Numbered from the stretch's first letter, positions 7,968 to 16,528 are shown. The stretch: 38,013 nt of DNA from CAZPAV01 sp964584755 (GCA_964584755.1 CAZPAV010000027.1:1-38013), one strand, 5' to 3'. Notes: generated by a model from the sequence alone, not told the origin. Numbers and translations: made by a program.

Positions 7968-7972
7968 GACCG

Positions 7973-8884
7973 TCAGCCGCGAAACGGCGGAAGGCGCATC
8001 CCGGGGCGGGGCCGCTCCCCGAGGACCTCGCGGCGGAACCGGAACAACTCGGCGGGACGGCCGCCCGTGGACGGGGCGTGGGTCCCCGTCCCCTCGACGA
8101 GACGCTCCCGTTCGACGAGGCGGCGGAAGTTCTGCTTGTGGACCCGCATCCCGATGAGGGCCTCGACGGTGCGCTGGAGCTGGGTCAGGCTGAAGGTCGC
8201 CGGCATGAGCTCGAACACGACGGGACGGTAGGAGAGCTTGCCGCGCAGGCGTCCGAGGGCGGTGGCGGCGATGCGGCGATGGTCGAAGGAGAGGTCCACG
8301 CCCGGGACGAGGTCCGTCGAGGGAGAGGCTCCCCGGTCGCGGGCGGCCTCGGCGACGAGGCCCGCCTCGTAGAGGAGCTCGTAGCGCTCCAGGGTGCGGA
8401 CGGGATCCCAGGGGGCGTCGACACCGAAGGAGACCCGAAAACGGGCGTTGCGCTCCCCGTCGTCGTCCGCCCAACGGGCGAGGCGCGGTTCGATGGTCGC
8501 CGCGAGCACGGGGGGACGACCGGCGCGGTGGTCCTCCCACGGGAAGAGGTCGTAGACGTCCACCCAGGCGGCCCCCGGTGCCGGTCGCGCCTCGCGCACG
8601 AGTGCCAGGTAGGCGATGGAGAGATGTCGGCCGCGGTCGGCCCGCCCTCCCCGGTTCCGGTCGCCGAAGGTGTAGAGCTGTTCGGCGTACCCCACCGAGA
8701 GTCCGGTCTGCTCGTCGACGACGCGCCGCAGACCCAGCTCGAGGGTGGCGTCGGCCGTGGCGTCGAAGCGCCCGGAGGGGATCGCGGGGACTCCGGAGGC
8801 GTCGGTGACGGTGAGGATCCGCGGTGCCTCGTCGGTCACGGCGACGATGACGGCGTCGAGGCTGAGGGAGATCGGTGAGCCCAC
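7973..8884 (-). CDS. nrtR: NrtR-type NAD-metabolism repressor (Nudix-like plus winged helix)
   Basis: The N-terminal part (to about residue 150) is a Nudix-like fold: DAVIVAVTDEAPRILTV, then GRFDATADATLELGLRRVVDEQTGL. This corresponds to the Nudix box but is degenerate at catalytic positions, as expected for NrtR proteins that sense ADP-ribose rather than hydrolyse it. The C-terminal third has the typical winged-helix block FSLTQLQRTVEALIGMR, followed by HKQNFRRLVERERLVEGTG. NrtR family members repress NAD biosynthesis or salvage genes. Being placed directly upstream of nadABC supports that role. The GTG start at 8884 has TACCAT a few bases upstream (leaderless type). The 303-residue length is slightly longer than many NrtRs. 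Confidence 0.88.
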   Translation of the reverse strand: MGSPISLSLDAVIVAVTDEAPRILTVTDASGVPAIPSGRFDATADATLELGLRRVVDEQTGLSVGYAEQLYTFGDRNRGGRADRGRHLSIAYLALVREARPAPGAAWVDVYDLFPWEDHRAGRPPVLAATIEPRLARWADDDGERNARFRVSFGVDAPWDPVRTLERYELLYEAGLVAEAARDRGASPSTDLVPGVDLSFDHRRIAATALGRLRGKLSYRPVVFELMPATFSLTQLQRTVEALIGMRVHKQNFRRLVERERLVEGTGTHAPSTGGRPAELFRFRREVLGERPRPGMRLPPFRG

Positions 8885-8955
8885 GAGGCGATGGTACGAC
8901 ACGACGCGGGTCGGTCGACTAGCGTACGGTCGGGAAGAACGAGAAAGGAGAGCCC

Positions 8956-9324
8956 ATGGAAGACACGGCTCCTGCCGGGGCGACGGGTTTCCCCGAGCCG
9001 ACGAGCTCCGACGCGAAGGGGTGGGCGGCGGCCGCGCATCTGCTCGGCCTGCTGTTCGGCTTCCTCGCACCGCTGGTCATCTGGCTGATCAAGAAGGAAG
9101 AGGACCCGTACGTCGAGGCGCACGCGCGGGAGGCCCTGAACTTCCAGCTCACCCTGCTCATCGCCTGGGTGGTCTCGTTCATCCTCATGATCGTCCTCAT
9201 CGGGTTCCTCCTCATCATCATCGTGTGGATCGCCAGCCTCGTGTTCGCGATCATGGCGGGCGTCAAGGCCGCCAATGGGGAGGCGTACCGCTACCCGATC
9301 TCGATTCGCTTCATCAAGGGCTGA
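8956..9324 (+). CDS. DUF4870 (Tic20-like) membrane protein, copy 2
   Basis: This is a paralogue of the protein at 4080-4502. After a short acidic tail come AAAAHLLGLLFGFLAPLVIWLI, the signature EDPYVEAHAREALNFQL, a long hydrophobic region (SFILMIVLIGFLLIIIVWI) and the tail KAANGEAYRYPISIRF. It has 122 residues and about three to four membrane segments. The ATG is preceded by AAAGGAGAG, a strong ribosome site. It is divergent from nrtR and 16 bases before the quinone oxidoreductase gene, with which it probably shares a transcript. Function unknown; the nearly identical HAREALNFQL core suggests the two copies arose by duplication. Confidence 0.9.
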   Translation: MEDTAPAGATGFPEPTSSDAKGWAAAAHLLGLLFGFLAPLVIWLIKKEEDPYVEAHAREALNFQLTLLIAWVVSFILMIVLIGFLLIIIVWIASLVFAIMAGVKAANGEAYRYPISIRFIKG

Positions 9325-9340
9325 GTCGGAGGCGGACACC

Positions 9341-10318
9341 GTGCGTGCCATGCAGGTGGCCGACTTCGGTGCTCCCCTCGAGCTCGTCGACGTAGCCTCG
9401 CCGGAGCCGGACTCCGGCGAGGTGCTCGTCACGGTGGAGCGGGCCGGCGTCAACTATCCGGATCTCCTCCTCATCCAGGGTCGTTACCAGGCCCGTCCTC
9501 CCGTGCCCTTCGCCCCCGGGTTCGAGGTCTCCGGCCGGATCGCGGCCCTCGGGGACGCCGTCGCGGACCTCTCGGTGGGGGAGCGGGTGGCCGCCTTCGT
9601 CCCCTACGGCGGGTACGCGGAGGAGGTCGTGGCGCCGGCGACCTCGGTCTTCCCCGTCCCCGAGGAGGTGTCGTTCGAGGTCGCCGCCGTTCTTCCCGTC
9701 GCGTACGGCACGGGGATCCACGCCCTCGTCGATCGGGCCGCCCTCGCCCCCGGCGAGACCCTCGTCGTGCTCGGCGCCTCGGGTGGGGTGGGTCTCGCCG
9801 CGGTGGATGTCGGCAAGCGGCTCGGCGCCACCGTCGTCGGGTGTGTCGGCTCCGAGTGGAAGATGGGCCCGGTGCGGGAGATGGGGGCCGATCACGTCCT
9901 CGACTACACCGCGGAGGACGTGCGGGAACGCATCCTCGAGCTCACCGACGGCCGGGGGGCCGACGTCGTGTTCGATCCCGTCGGCGGGGACGCCTTCGAC
10001 GCCGCCCTGCGCTACCTCGCCTACAAGGGCCGTCTCCTCGTCATCGGGTTCACCTCGGGACGGATTCCGCAGATTCCGGCGAACCGGCTCCTCCTGAAGG
10101 GCAACGCCGCGGTGGGGGTCTTCTGGGGCCAGTTCGCCGAGCGGGAGCCGGAGGCGAACCGGAGGAACTTCCGTCGCCTCCTCGAGTGGGCGGTGGAGGG
10201 CGAGATCCGCCCCCGTGTCGCCGAGGTGCTGCCGCTCGAGGAGGCGCCACGGGCGCTGGAGACCCTCGCCGCGCGCCGCGCCGTGGGGAAGATCGTGCTG
10301 CGGGTCGGCGACGCGTGA
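9341..10318 (+). CDS. NADPH:quinone oxidoreductase family protein (zinc-free MDR)
   Basis: A medium-chain dehydrogenase/reductase of the quinone oxidoreductase branch. It begins MRAMQVADFGAPLELVDV, has RAGVNYPDLLLIQGRY and PPVPFAPGFEVSGRI, the nucleotide-binding motif VLGASGGVGLAAVDVGKRLG, and VFDPVGGDAFDAALR. The cysteine-rich structural zinc lobe is absent, separating it from the zinc MDR at 15456-16475. At 325 residues it is normal length. It would reduce a quinone or an activated alkene with NADPH; the physiological substrate is unknown. GTG 9341 follows GGAGGCGG. Its stop overlaps the start of the next small membrane protein. Confidence 0.9.
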   Translation: MRAMQVADFGAPLELVDVASPEPDSGEVLVTVERAGVNYPDLLLIQGRYQARPPVPFAPGFEVSGRIAALGDAVADLSVGERVAAFVPYGGYAEEVVAPATSVFPVPEEVSFEVAAVLPVAYGTGIHALVDRAALAPGETLVVLGASGGVGLAAVDVGKRLGATVVGCVGSEWKMGPVREMGADHVLDYTAEDVRERILELTDGRGADVVFDPVGGDAFDAALRYLAYKGRLLVIGFTSGRIPQIPANRLLLKGNAAVGVFWGQFAEREPEANRRNFRRLLEWAVEGEIRPRVAEVLPLEEAPRALETLAARRAVGKIVLRVGDA

Positions 10319-10578
10319 GCCCCGCCGCCGTCCCGCGTCCCCCGTCGCCGGGACGGCTCATGCTGCTCGTGGTCGCCTGGCTCCTGGCCGCGGCGGCGAT
10401 CGCGCTCGTCGCGGGGATCTTCGTCGCCGTGGTCCTCGGGTTCGCCGGGCTGGTGGGCTCGGAGCATCAGGGGACGGTGATCGACGTGGTCGCGGTCGTC
10501 CTCTTCGTGCCGTTGGCGGGGCTGCCGTTCCTCCTGCGTCGCCGCACGCTCGGAGGTGCCCGTCCGGGGAGGTCCTGA
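10315..10578 (+). CDS. Small two-helix membrane protein
   Basis: An 87-residue protein starting at a GTG that overlaps the upstream TGA (GTGA), so it is very likely co-translated with the oxidoreductase. After a Pro-rich N-terminus it has two hydrophobic segments, LLVVAWLLAAAAIALVAGI with its continuation and VIDVVAVVLFVPLAGLPFLL, and ends in an Arg-rich tail (RRRTLGGARPGRS), which should remain cytoplasmic. No recognised family. Accepted because of the coupling and clean hydrophobic pattern. Confidence 0.65.
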   Translation: MSPAAVPRPPSPGRLMLLVVAWLLAAAAIALVAGIFVAVVLGFAGLVGSEHQGTVIDVVAVVLFVPLAGLPFLLRRRTLGGARPGRS

Positions 10579-10740
10579 GGCCGCACACGGGCGCGGGGAG
10601 GGTTTGGCACGCCTCGTCGGGCTCGCTCGGGTATGGTCGATTACGGAAAACCGGCCCTAACCGACCCGGTGTCGGTCGTGGAGAGTTGGGGGAACGGGGG
10701 CCCCGGCCGCCCCCCGGAGGAACGAGAAGCGGGAGGAGCG

Positions 10741-12339
10741 ATGGTGCGGTACGGGAGACGATTCGCGATGGCGGCGGCATTGATCATGGTGCTCGCCGCC
10801 TGTGGGGGGAGTGGCGGTACCACCACCACCGGGCCTTCGGCCAGCTCGACGAAGCCGCCGACTGCGACCTCCACGGTGGCGACGACCACCACCGTCGCGG
10901 GGCCGGCGGCGGCGGGGACACTCCAGGACGTGCGCGGAGCGGTGGTGCGCATCGTGGCCGAGGGATCCTTCGTGGATCCCGAGCAGGGCCAGTTCACCAA
11001 TGCGACGGGATCGGGCAGCGGCTTCATCCTCGACCCCTCCGGCCTGGCGATGACGAACAACCACGTCGTCACCGGCGCCGCGCTCCTGCGGGTCTACGTC
11101 GAGGGGGAGGACCAGCCGCGCAATGCCAAGATCCTGGGGGTCTCCGAGTGCTCCGACCTGGCGCTCATCGACATCTCCGGGGACGGGTATCCGTTCCTCG
11201 ACTGGTACGGCGGCGACGTGACCGCCGGCTTGAAGGTCTTCGCCGCGGGCTTTCCCCTCGGAGATCCGGAGTACACCCTGACCGAGGGCATCGTCTCGAA
11301 GGAGCGCGGCGACGGCGAGTCGTCGTGGTCCTCGGTGGATCATGTCATCGAGCACACCGCGAAACTGCTTCCGGGGAACAGCGGAGGTCCCCTCGTCACC
11401 GAGGACGGGAAGGTCGTGGGGATCAACTACGCCGGCATCAAGGATCTGGGGATCCAGTTCGCCATCACGAAGGACGAGGCCCTCTCCATCATCGACGACC
11501 TGAAGGTCGGTGACGTGACGTCCATCGGGGTGAACGGCTCGGCGATCGCCACCACCGATCCGCAAGGTGCGGACCTCACCGGTGTCTGGGTCTCGGGGGT
11601 GGCGTCGGGGTCGCCGGTCGCCAAGGTCGGGATCAAGCCCGGAGACATCATCACCAAGCTCGAGGGCCTGGCTCTCGCCACCGACGGGACCATGGCCGAC
11701 TACTGCGACATCCTGCGCACCCACGATCCGTCGGGGCCCCTGGCCGTCGAGGTGTACCGCTCCTCCACGGGCGAGGTCCTCACGGGAACGCTCAACGCCG
11801 ACGAGCAGCTCACGCTCGCCTTCTCCTTCGCCGACCAGCTCTCGAACGACGTCGCCTCGGGGGCGTCCTACGACGCCTACGACACGATCACCGACGACTC
11901 GGGGACGCTGACCGTGCAGGTGCCGACGGCGTGGACTGACCGCAACGGTGCGAACTGGAACTACGACGGGGCGATCGTGGGCGTCTCGGTCGCGGCCGCT
12001 CCCAGTCTGGACGGCTTCTACAACTCGTGGTCGACGCCCGGCATGTTCTTCGCGGCGTCCTCCGACCTCGTGAGCCAGCTCTCGTCGATCGGGGACCTCC
12101 TCGACGCGCACCAGTTCCCCGAGTGCACCTACGACGGGCGCAGTCAGTACTCCGATCAGGTGTATCACGGGGTGTACGACGTCTGGCTCGACTGCGGGGG
12201 AACGAGCACGGCGTTCGTCGTCCTCGAGGCGTACCCCGACGACGAGAGCTTCGTCGTGCTCGTGCAGGTGCAGATCGTCAGCGACGCCGACCTGGAGGCG
12301 CTCGACAAGATCCTCGGGAGCTTCGACCTGAGGCAGTGA
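10741..12339 (+). CDS. HtrA-like trypsin/PDZ serine protease, lipoprotein
   Basis: A 532-residue exported lipoprotein. The signal peptide ends in lipobox LAAC with Cys21, followed by a Ser/Thr-rich linker to about residue 55. The trypsin-like domain has His108 (TNNHVV), Asp139 (SDLALIDI) and Ser214 (PGNSGGPL), the complete catalytic triad in the usual order. A PDZ domain follows (about 260-360; VASGSPVAKVGIKPGDIITKLEG). Residues from about 395 form an extra domain not typical of HtrA (TVQVPTAWTDRNGANW, then FFAASSDLV), resembling small secreted actinobacterial domains of unknown role. It probably acts in envelope protein quality control. ATG 10741 follows GGGAGGAG. A TATGGT -10-like element at 10632-10637 may start its transcript. 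Confidence 0.9.
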   Translation: MVRYGRRFAMAAALIMVLAACGGSGGTTTTGPSASSTKPPTATSTVATTTTVAGPAAAGTLQDVRGAVVRIVAEGSFVDPEQGQFTNATGSGSGFILDPSGLAMTNNHVVTGAALLRVYVEGEDQPRNAKILGVSECSDLALIDISGDGYPFLDWYGGDVTAGLKVFAAGFPLGDPEYTLTEGIVSKERGDGESSWSSVDHVIEHTAKLLPGNSGGPLVTEDGKVVGINYAGIKDLGIQFAITKDEALSIIDDLKVGDVTSIGVNGSAIATTDPQGADLTGVWVSGVASGSPVAKVGIKPGDIITKLEGLALATDGTMADYCDILRTHDPSGPLAVEVYRSSTGEVLTGTLNADEQLTLAFSFADQLSNDVASGASYDAYDTITDDSGTLTVQVPTAWTDRNGANWNYDGAIVGVSVAAAPSLDGFYNSWSTPGMFFAASSDLVSQLSSIGDLLDAHQFPECTYDGRSQYSDQVYHGVYDVWLDCGGTSTAFVVLEAYPDDESFVVLVQVQIVSDADLEALDKILGSFDLRQ

Positions 12340-12354
12340 GTCGCCGCGACCCGG

Positions 12355-13626
12355 TCAGGGGCTCGGCCCGCCGGCGGCCAGGCGCCGCACCGCCTCCGAG
12401 ACACGCACGTCTCGGAGGCCGGGACGGGGGGTGGTGACAGCGTCGGGATCGCCGGCGTCGTAGCGGTAGTTCACGAGGATGCCCGCCGACTCGGTCAGCC
12501 CCTTCCACGACGTGTCGGCCAGCCAGTTGATCCGATCGAGCAGGGCGCCGTTGCCGAGGTGGAACCGCGCCACGGGGTCGGCCGGCCTTCCGTCCTCGCG
12601 CACGGTGAGGAGGTACTCGGCACAGGCGCGGAGGATGATGGGCTCGAGGGCGCCCACGAGATGCGGGTGATCGACCCACGACGGATCGTCGAGACCGTGG
12701 AGCAGCCGGTACCGATCCTCGGGGAGCCACGACAGCGTCCGGTCGTCGCGCCGGCGCCGCAGCCATCTCATGAGCGTGGGCACGGGCGACAGCGTGACGA
12801 AGGTCGTGATGTGCGGGAACTCGGCCCGGAGCATGGCCGTGACCCGCTTGAGGAGCGAGGTGCCGAAGGAGATCCCCCGGAGACCCGGCTGACAGTTGGT
12901 GATCGAGTAGAAGACGGCGGTGTTCGCCTCGACCGCGTCGCGGTCCTCCGGAGGTGGCTCGTCGAGGATCTCCCGTATGGAGGTGGGGACGCGGTCGGTG
13001 AGGGCGACCTCGACGAAGATGAGGGGCTCACCCGGGAGGGCCGCGTGGAAGAACGCGAAACAGCGTCGATCTCCGGCGAGGCGACGGCGGAGGTCGGTCC
13101 AGCTCCTGATCTCGTGGACGGCCTCGTACTCGATGAGCTTCTCGAGCACCGACGCCGGCGTGTCCCAGTCGAAGCGCCGCAGGGTGAGGAAGCCGAGGTT
13201 GAACCACGACCCGAGGAGATGGACGAAGTCGACGTCGACCGGGGCCAGCTCCGGGTAGTTCGGCAGCGCCTGGAGGAGCTCGGCGCGCAGGGAGACCACC
13301 GCCGCGGTGCCTCCGTCGGCGGTGTTGAGTGCCTGGATGAAGGCACGGCGTCGCGGTTCGGCGCATCGGCCGAGGTCGAAGAGGGTCCGGGGGTTCGGAT
13401 CCTCCTGGTAGCGGTCGATCGCCAGGGCCAGCGATCCTTCGTCGGCTCCGAACTCCTCGAGGAGGACGTGGAAGAACGCGAGTCGTTCCTCGGGTGAGGA
13501 GGCGCGGTGGACGTCGATGAACGTGGTCGCCGCAGCGGAGGTGGCGGCGTCGTCCGGGGCCGCCAGGAGAGCGAGTGCGGCCGTTGCCAGGCGAGTGGTC
13601 GACGCGGGGGTAGCTGCGGTGGTCAT
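12355..13626 (-). CDS. Malonyl-CoA decarboxylase
   Basis: Decarboxylates malonyl-CoA to acetyl-CoA. The 423-residue protein has an N-terminal helical domain and a C-terminal GNAT-like catalytic domain. Recognisable family blocks are RRAFIQALNTADGG, LLGSWFNLGFLTLRRFDW, IEYEAVHEIRSWTDLRRRL, RRCFAFFHAALPGEPLIFVEVAL, NCQPGLRGISFGTSLLKRV and FVTLSPVPTLMRWL (quoted separately). The end HLGNGALLDRINWLAD, then GLTESAGILVNYRYD also fits. ATG 13626 is chosen over an in-frame ATG at 13668 because a TACGAT promoter element (13672-13667) overlaps the latter. It converges on the HtrA gene with 15 bases between stops. No malonate uptake or transferase genes are nearby. Confidence 0.92.
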   Translation of the reverse strand: MTTAATPASTTRLATAALALLAAPDDAATSAAATTFIDVHRASSPEERLAFFHVLLEEFGADEGSLALAIDRYQEDPNPRTLFDLGRCAEPRRRAFIQALNTADGGTAAVVSLRAELLQALPNYPELAPVDVDFVHLLGSWFNLGFLTLRRFDWDTPASVLEKLIEYEAVHEIRSWTDLRRRLAGDRRCFAFFHAALPGEPLIFVEVALTDRVPTSIREILDEPPPEDRDAVEANTAVFYSITNCQPGLRGISFGTSLLKRVTAMLRAEFPHITTFVTLSPVPTLMRWLRRRRDDRTLSWLPEDRYRLLHGLDDPSWVDHPHLVGALEPIILRACAEYLLTVREDGRPADPVARFHLGNGALLDRINWLADTSWKGLTESAGILVNYRYDAGDPDAVTTPRPGLRDVRVSEAVRRLAAGGPSP

Positions 13627-13699
13627 GGTGTGGTGACCGGAGCCGGCTCGTCTCCGGTCGCAGTGCATCGTACCGATCCCACCGCGGGGTGGATCCGGC

Positions 13700-13942
13700 T
13701 CAGTGGACGAGATGGCGCGCGATCTTCTCCTGAGCCGCCTCGATGAGGTTGGCGTGCAGCTCCGACAGTGCCCGGGCGATGGCGAGCTCCTCGCCGATCA
13801 CCGGATACGGGGGATCGATCGGGTTACGGCGAGCCCGGCCGGTCCCCGCAAAGTGCTCCCCCCTGAGGTCGAGGCTGGTGACGGCCACCGTTTCGGTGTC
13901 GTCTTCGGACAGATGGATCGAGAGGGTGACGTCCTTCTCCAT
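13700..13942 (-). CDS. dsRBD-fold DUF1876 protein
   Basis: An 80-residue protein, MEKDVTLSIHLSEDDTETVAV, with LRGEHFAGTGRARRNPIDPPYPVIGEEL split over the middle and a helical end (ALSELHANLIEAAQEKI). The GxGxARRNPxD block and the overall plan are those of the actinobacterial DUF1876 family (relatives of mycobacterial Rv2632c/Rv1738, double-stranded-RNA-binding-domain fold, linked in mycobacteria to dormancy). Role here unknown. The ATG follows a near-perfect AAGGAGGT site. Confidence 0.88.
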   Translation of the reverse strand: MEKDVTLSIHLSEDDTETVAVTSLDLRGEHFAGTGRARRNPIDPPYPVIGEELAIARALSELHANLIEAAQEKIARHLVH

Positions 13943-14026
13943 CGGGACCTCCTTCTCCTCCCAACCTACCCGTCCGGGGCGCGATCGGCGGGGGATTTCG
14001 ACTCCTTCGTGCTCGTTCCCCTCCGA

Positions 14027-14056
14027 CCGGTCCTCGGGCCCGGGCCCGAGGACCGG
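14027..14056. terminator. Perfect 30-base palindrome behind the HNH gene
   Basis: CCGGTCCTCGGGCCC (14027-14041) is immediately followed by its exact reverse complement GGGCCCGAGGACCGG (14042-14056), with no spacer. It starts one base beyond the stop codon of the DUF222/HNH gene. There is no T run. A GC-only hairpin terminator is the simplest reading; a protein-binding or nuclease recognition site is also possible. Confidence 0.55.
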
Positions 14057-14057
14057 C

Positions 14058-15380
14058 TCAGGGCGGTCGAGGTGGAGTGATGGTGGTGTGGCCGAGGGGG
14101 CTGGTCCACCGGTGCCGGCCGTCGGGGAGGCGCCGGTCGGTCCAGTGGAAGCGGTGGCGGATGAGATGGTCGTGTCGGCATCGGGGGGCGAGGTCGTCGA
14201 GGTCGGTGCGGTGGCCCTCGGCCCACGGGACCCGGTGGTCGAGGTCGCAGGCGGCGGCGGGCATTCGGCAGCCGGGGAAGGTGCACGTCGTCTCTCGAGC
14301 CCGGGCGAGGCGCCGTTGCCCGGTGGTGGGACGTCGCCGGGTGGTGCCGGTGGCGACGGGCCGGCCTTGGTGGGTGACGGTGTAGGTCCACTCGGTGTCG
14401 TGACGGTCGGCGACGATCCGTCGCGCGAGGTCGGCACAGACCGGTCCGTAGCCGGCGAGATCGCCGGGGTGTTCCGCGAGCTCCATCAAGGTGGTGAGAT
14501 CGACCCGCAGGTCGATCCTGCCCCGATGGGCGGCGTGGGCCGTGCCGGTGCCGCAGAGGAGATCCAGGGTGACGTCGGCGCGGAGTTGGTCCATGGTGCG
14601 GGTCTCTCCGTCGCGGCGAAGGGACCGGGCGAGCGCCTCGATGCGGTCGGTGGCCGCCGCGACCCGATCCGGCGGGAGGTCCAACCCGAGCAGATCGACG
14701 GTCCCGTCGGGAGTGGGTTGGGTGACGATGCGCCGGTGCGTGACGGCGTCGCGATAGCGGCAGGCGGCCCCGTCGGGGTCGACTTCGAGGCAGAGACGGC
14801 GGATCCGGGCGGCGAGCTGCCCGGTGGTGAGGTGCGGGGCTTCGTCGACCACCGCGGCGACGACCCGACGTGCCGAGACGACCGGGAGGTGCTCCGTCGT
14901 GAACACCATGACCCGGGCCCGGGGGAGGTCGATCACGCCCTCGGCGAGCAGGGCCCCGACGGCCGGCAGCCGGCGACGCAGCGCCAACGCCAGCGCCAGG
15001 TCCCGGTCGGCGGCGCGGCGGGTGAGATGCAGCGAGACGCGGATCTCGGCGGCGGCGCCCTCGGTGGCGCCGTCCCCGGCATGCCCCAGCTCGGTGTCGT
15101 AGGCGTCCACGATCGAGGTCATGGACTCCAGGGCCTGGGCCTCGAAGAACGACGCCATGCGTCGCTGCGCTCGCAACACGGTCACCCGATCGTGCCCGGA
15201 GATGCGGCGCACGTCGATGGACGTCAACAGGGCGGCGAGGACGGGACCCGGAGCCATCCGATCCAGTCCGGCGGGGATCGGCTCCCAACAGCCGGACTCC
15301 GGCGCCCACGCCTCATCCAGGAAGACGTCAGGTGTCGAGTCGACAGGTCCGGGGACCGCGTCGGTGGTCGTCGTCCGCAT
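14058..15380 (-). CDS. DUF222 plus HNH endonuclease-domain protein
   Basis: A 440-residue member of the repeated actinobacterial 13E12/DUF222-HNH family. Residues about 40-330 are the DUF222 region (MASFFEAQALESMTSIVDAYD, LHLTRRAADRDLALALALRRRLP, LLAEGVIDLPRARVMV, quoted separately). The C-terminal HNH nuclease has CTFPGCRMPAAACDLDH, RVPWAEGHRTDLDDLAP and RCRHDHLIRHRFHW, with the metal-binding Cys pairs and His residues present. The function is unproven; such genes are often multicopy and are suspected mobile or DNA-processing elements. The ATG has TACGTT seven bases upstream, suiting leaderless transcription. No repeats or recombinase were seen at its borders apart from the 30-base palindrome behind the stop. 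Confidence 0.9.
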   Translation of the reverse strand: MRTTTTDAVPGPVDSTPDVFLDEAWAPESGCWEPIPAGLDRMAPGPVLAALLTSIDVRRISGHDRVTVLRAQRRMASFFEAQALESMTSIVDAYDTELGHAGDGATEGAAAEIRVSLHLTRRAADRDLALALALRRRLPAVGALLAEGVIDLPRARVMVFTTEHLPVVSARRVVAAVVDEAPHLTTGQLAARIRRLCLEVDPDGAACRYRDAVTHRRIVTQPTPDGTVDLLGLDLPPDRVAAATDRIEALARSLRRDGETRTMDQLRADVTLDLLCGTGTAHAAHRGRIDLRVDLTTLMELAEHPGDLAGYGPVCADLARRIVADRHDTEWTYTVTHQGRPVATGTTRRRPTTGQRRLARARETTCTFPGCRMPAAACDLDHRVPWAEGHRTDLDDLAPRCRHDHLIRHRFHWTDRRLPDGRHRWTSPLGHTTITPPRPP

Positions 15381-15455
15381 GCATCGAACGTATCACCCGG
15401 CGGTGACGAGAAGCGAGGACGGGGCCTCCTCCCCGTGGGACGGCGCGACGGTGCG

Positions 15456-16475
15456 TCACGTCACGCGCAGCGCCAGCTTGCCGAGCTGCTCGCCGGCGTC
15501 CATGCGTCGGAGTGCCTCCGGGAGCTCGGTGAAGTCGTACACGTGGTCGACCGGGGGGCGGACCTTCCCCGAGCCGACGAGCGCGACGACGTCGGCGAAC
15601 TCCCCGTGGGTGAACATGGTGGAGCCGATCACCTCGAGCTGCTTGAAGAACAGCACGGGCATGGTGATCTCCACCTTCGGGCCGGACGTCGACCCGCAGA
15701 CGACGATCCGCCCGCCCGGTCCGGCCGCCCGCACCGACTGCCTCCAGGTGGCCGGACCGACGTTCTCGACGACGACGTCGGCGGGCCGTCCGGCAGCCGC
15801 CTTCAGATCCTTGGCGAACTCGCCGGTCGAGTCGAAGCCCGCCTCGGCGCCGTGCGCCACCGCCCAGGCGATCTTCTCGGCGCTGCGGCTCGTCACGAAC
15901 ACACGAGCCCCCATGGCCTCGCCGAGCATCATCGCGGCGCTGGAGACGCCGCCGCCGACACCGACGACCAGGAGAACGTCGCCGGCGGCGAGCCTGGCCC
16001 GCCGCAGCATGCGGTAGGCGGTTCCGGTGGAGAGGCCGAAGGAGCCGGCCGTCTCCCAATCCAGCTCGGGCGGCTTGGAGACCACGTTGCGGGCGGGGAC
16101 GACGACCGCCTCGGCGAGCGTCCCGGGATGGTGCTCGCCGAGGATCCCGTACCGACGGCAGTAGACGATGTCCCCGGCGAGACACGCCGGGCACCGTCCG
16201 CAGGAGAGCGAGGGGTCGACGATCACCTCGTCGCCGACCGAGACGGTGGTGACGCCGTCGCCGACCGCGTCGACGACCCCGGCGCCGTCGGCTCCGGCGA
16301 TGTGCGGAAGACGGTCGGGGGCGGGAAGACCTCGGGACACCCAGAGGTCGAGATGGTTGATGGCGGCGATCCGCAGCGCCACCCGCACCTCGCCGGGACC
16401 CGGCTCGGGCATGGGGATGTCGTCGAGGGCGTAGGCGTCGGGACCGGTCGTGTCGTGAAGTTGCCAGGCGCGCAT
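15456..16475 (-). CDS. Zinc-binding MDR alcohol dehydrogenase-like protein
   Basis: A 339-residue medium-chain dehydrogenase. The structural zinc lobe is intact (SCGRCPACLAGDIVYC, four Cys). The cofactor motif is VVGVGGGVSSAAMMLG, with an unusual Gly-rich loop. The usual catalytic-zinc Cys near residue 38 is replaced: the corresponding stretch reads AAINHLDLWVSRG. So this belongs to the branch of zinc-lobe MDRs lacking the classical catalytic Cys, often annotated as quinone or alcohol dehydrogenase. GHE, which normally follows, is replaced by IAGADGAGVV. The substrate is unknown. It is divergent from the styrene-monooxygenase-like gene, with about 120 bases between, so it may or may not belong to the catabolic island. 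Confidence 0.85.
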   Translation of the reverse strand: MRAWQLHDTTGPDAYALDDIPMPEPGPGEVRVALRIAAINHLDLWVSRGLPAPDRLPHIAGADGAGVVDAVGDGVTTVSVGDEVIVDPSLSCGRCPACLAGDIVYCRRYGILGEHHPGTLAEAVVVPARNVVSKPPELDWETAGSFGLSTGTAYRMLRRARLAAGDVLLVVGVGGGVSSAAMMLGEAMGARVFVTSRSAEKIAWAVAHGAEAGFDSTGEFAKDLKAAAGRPADVVVENVGPATWRQSVRAAGPGGRIVVCGSTSGPKVEITMPVLFFKQLEVIGSTMFTHGEFADVVALVGSGKVRPPVDHVYDFTELPEALRRMDAGEQLGKLALRVT

Positions 16476-16528
16476 GGGCCGAGGGTAGACGGTTGGGACG
16501 GGAGGTCCGTCGCCGCCGGAGGAGCAAC

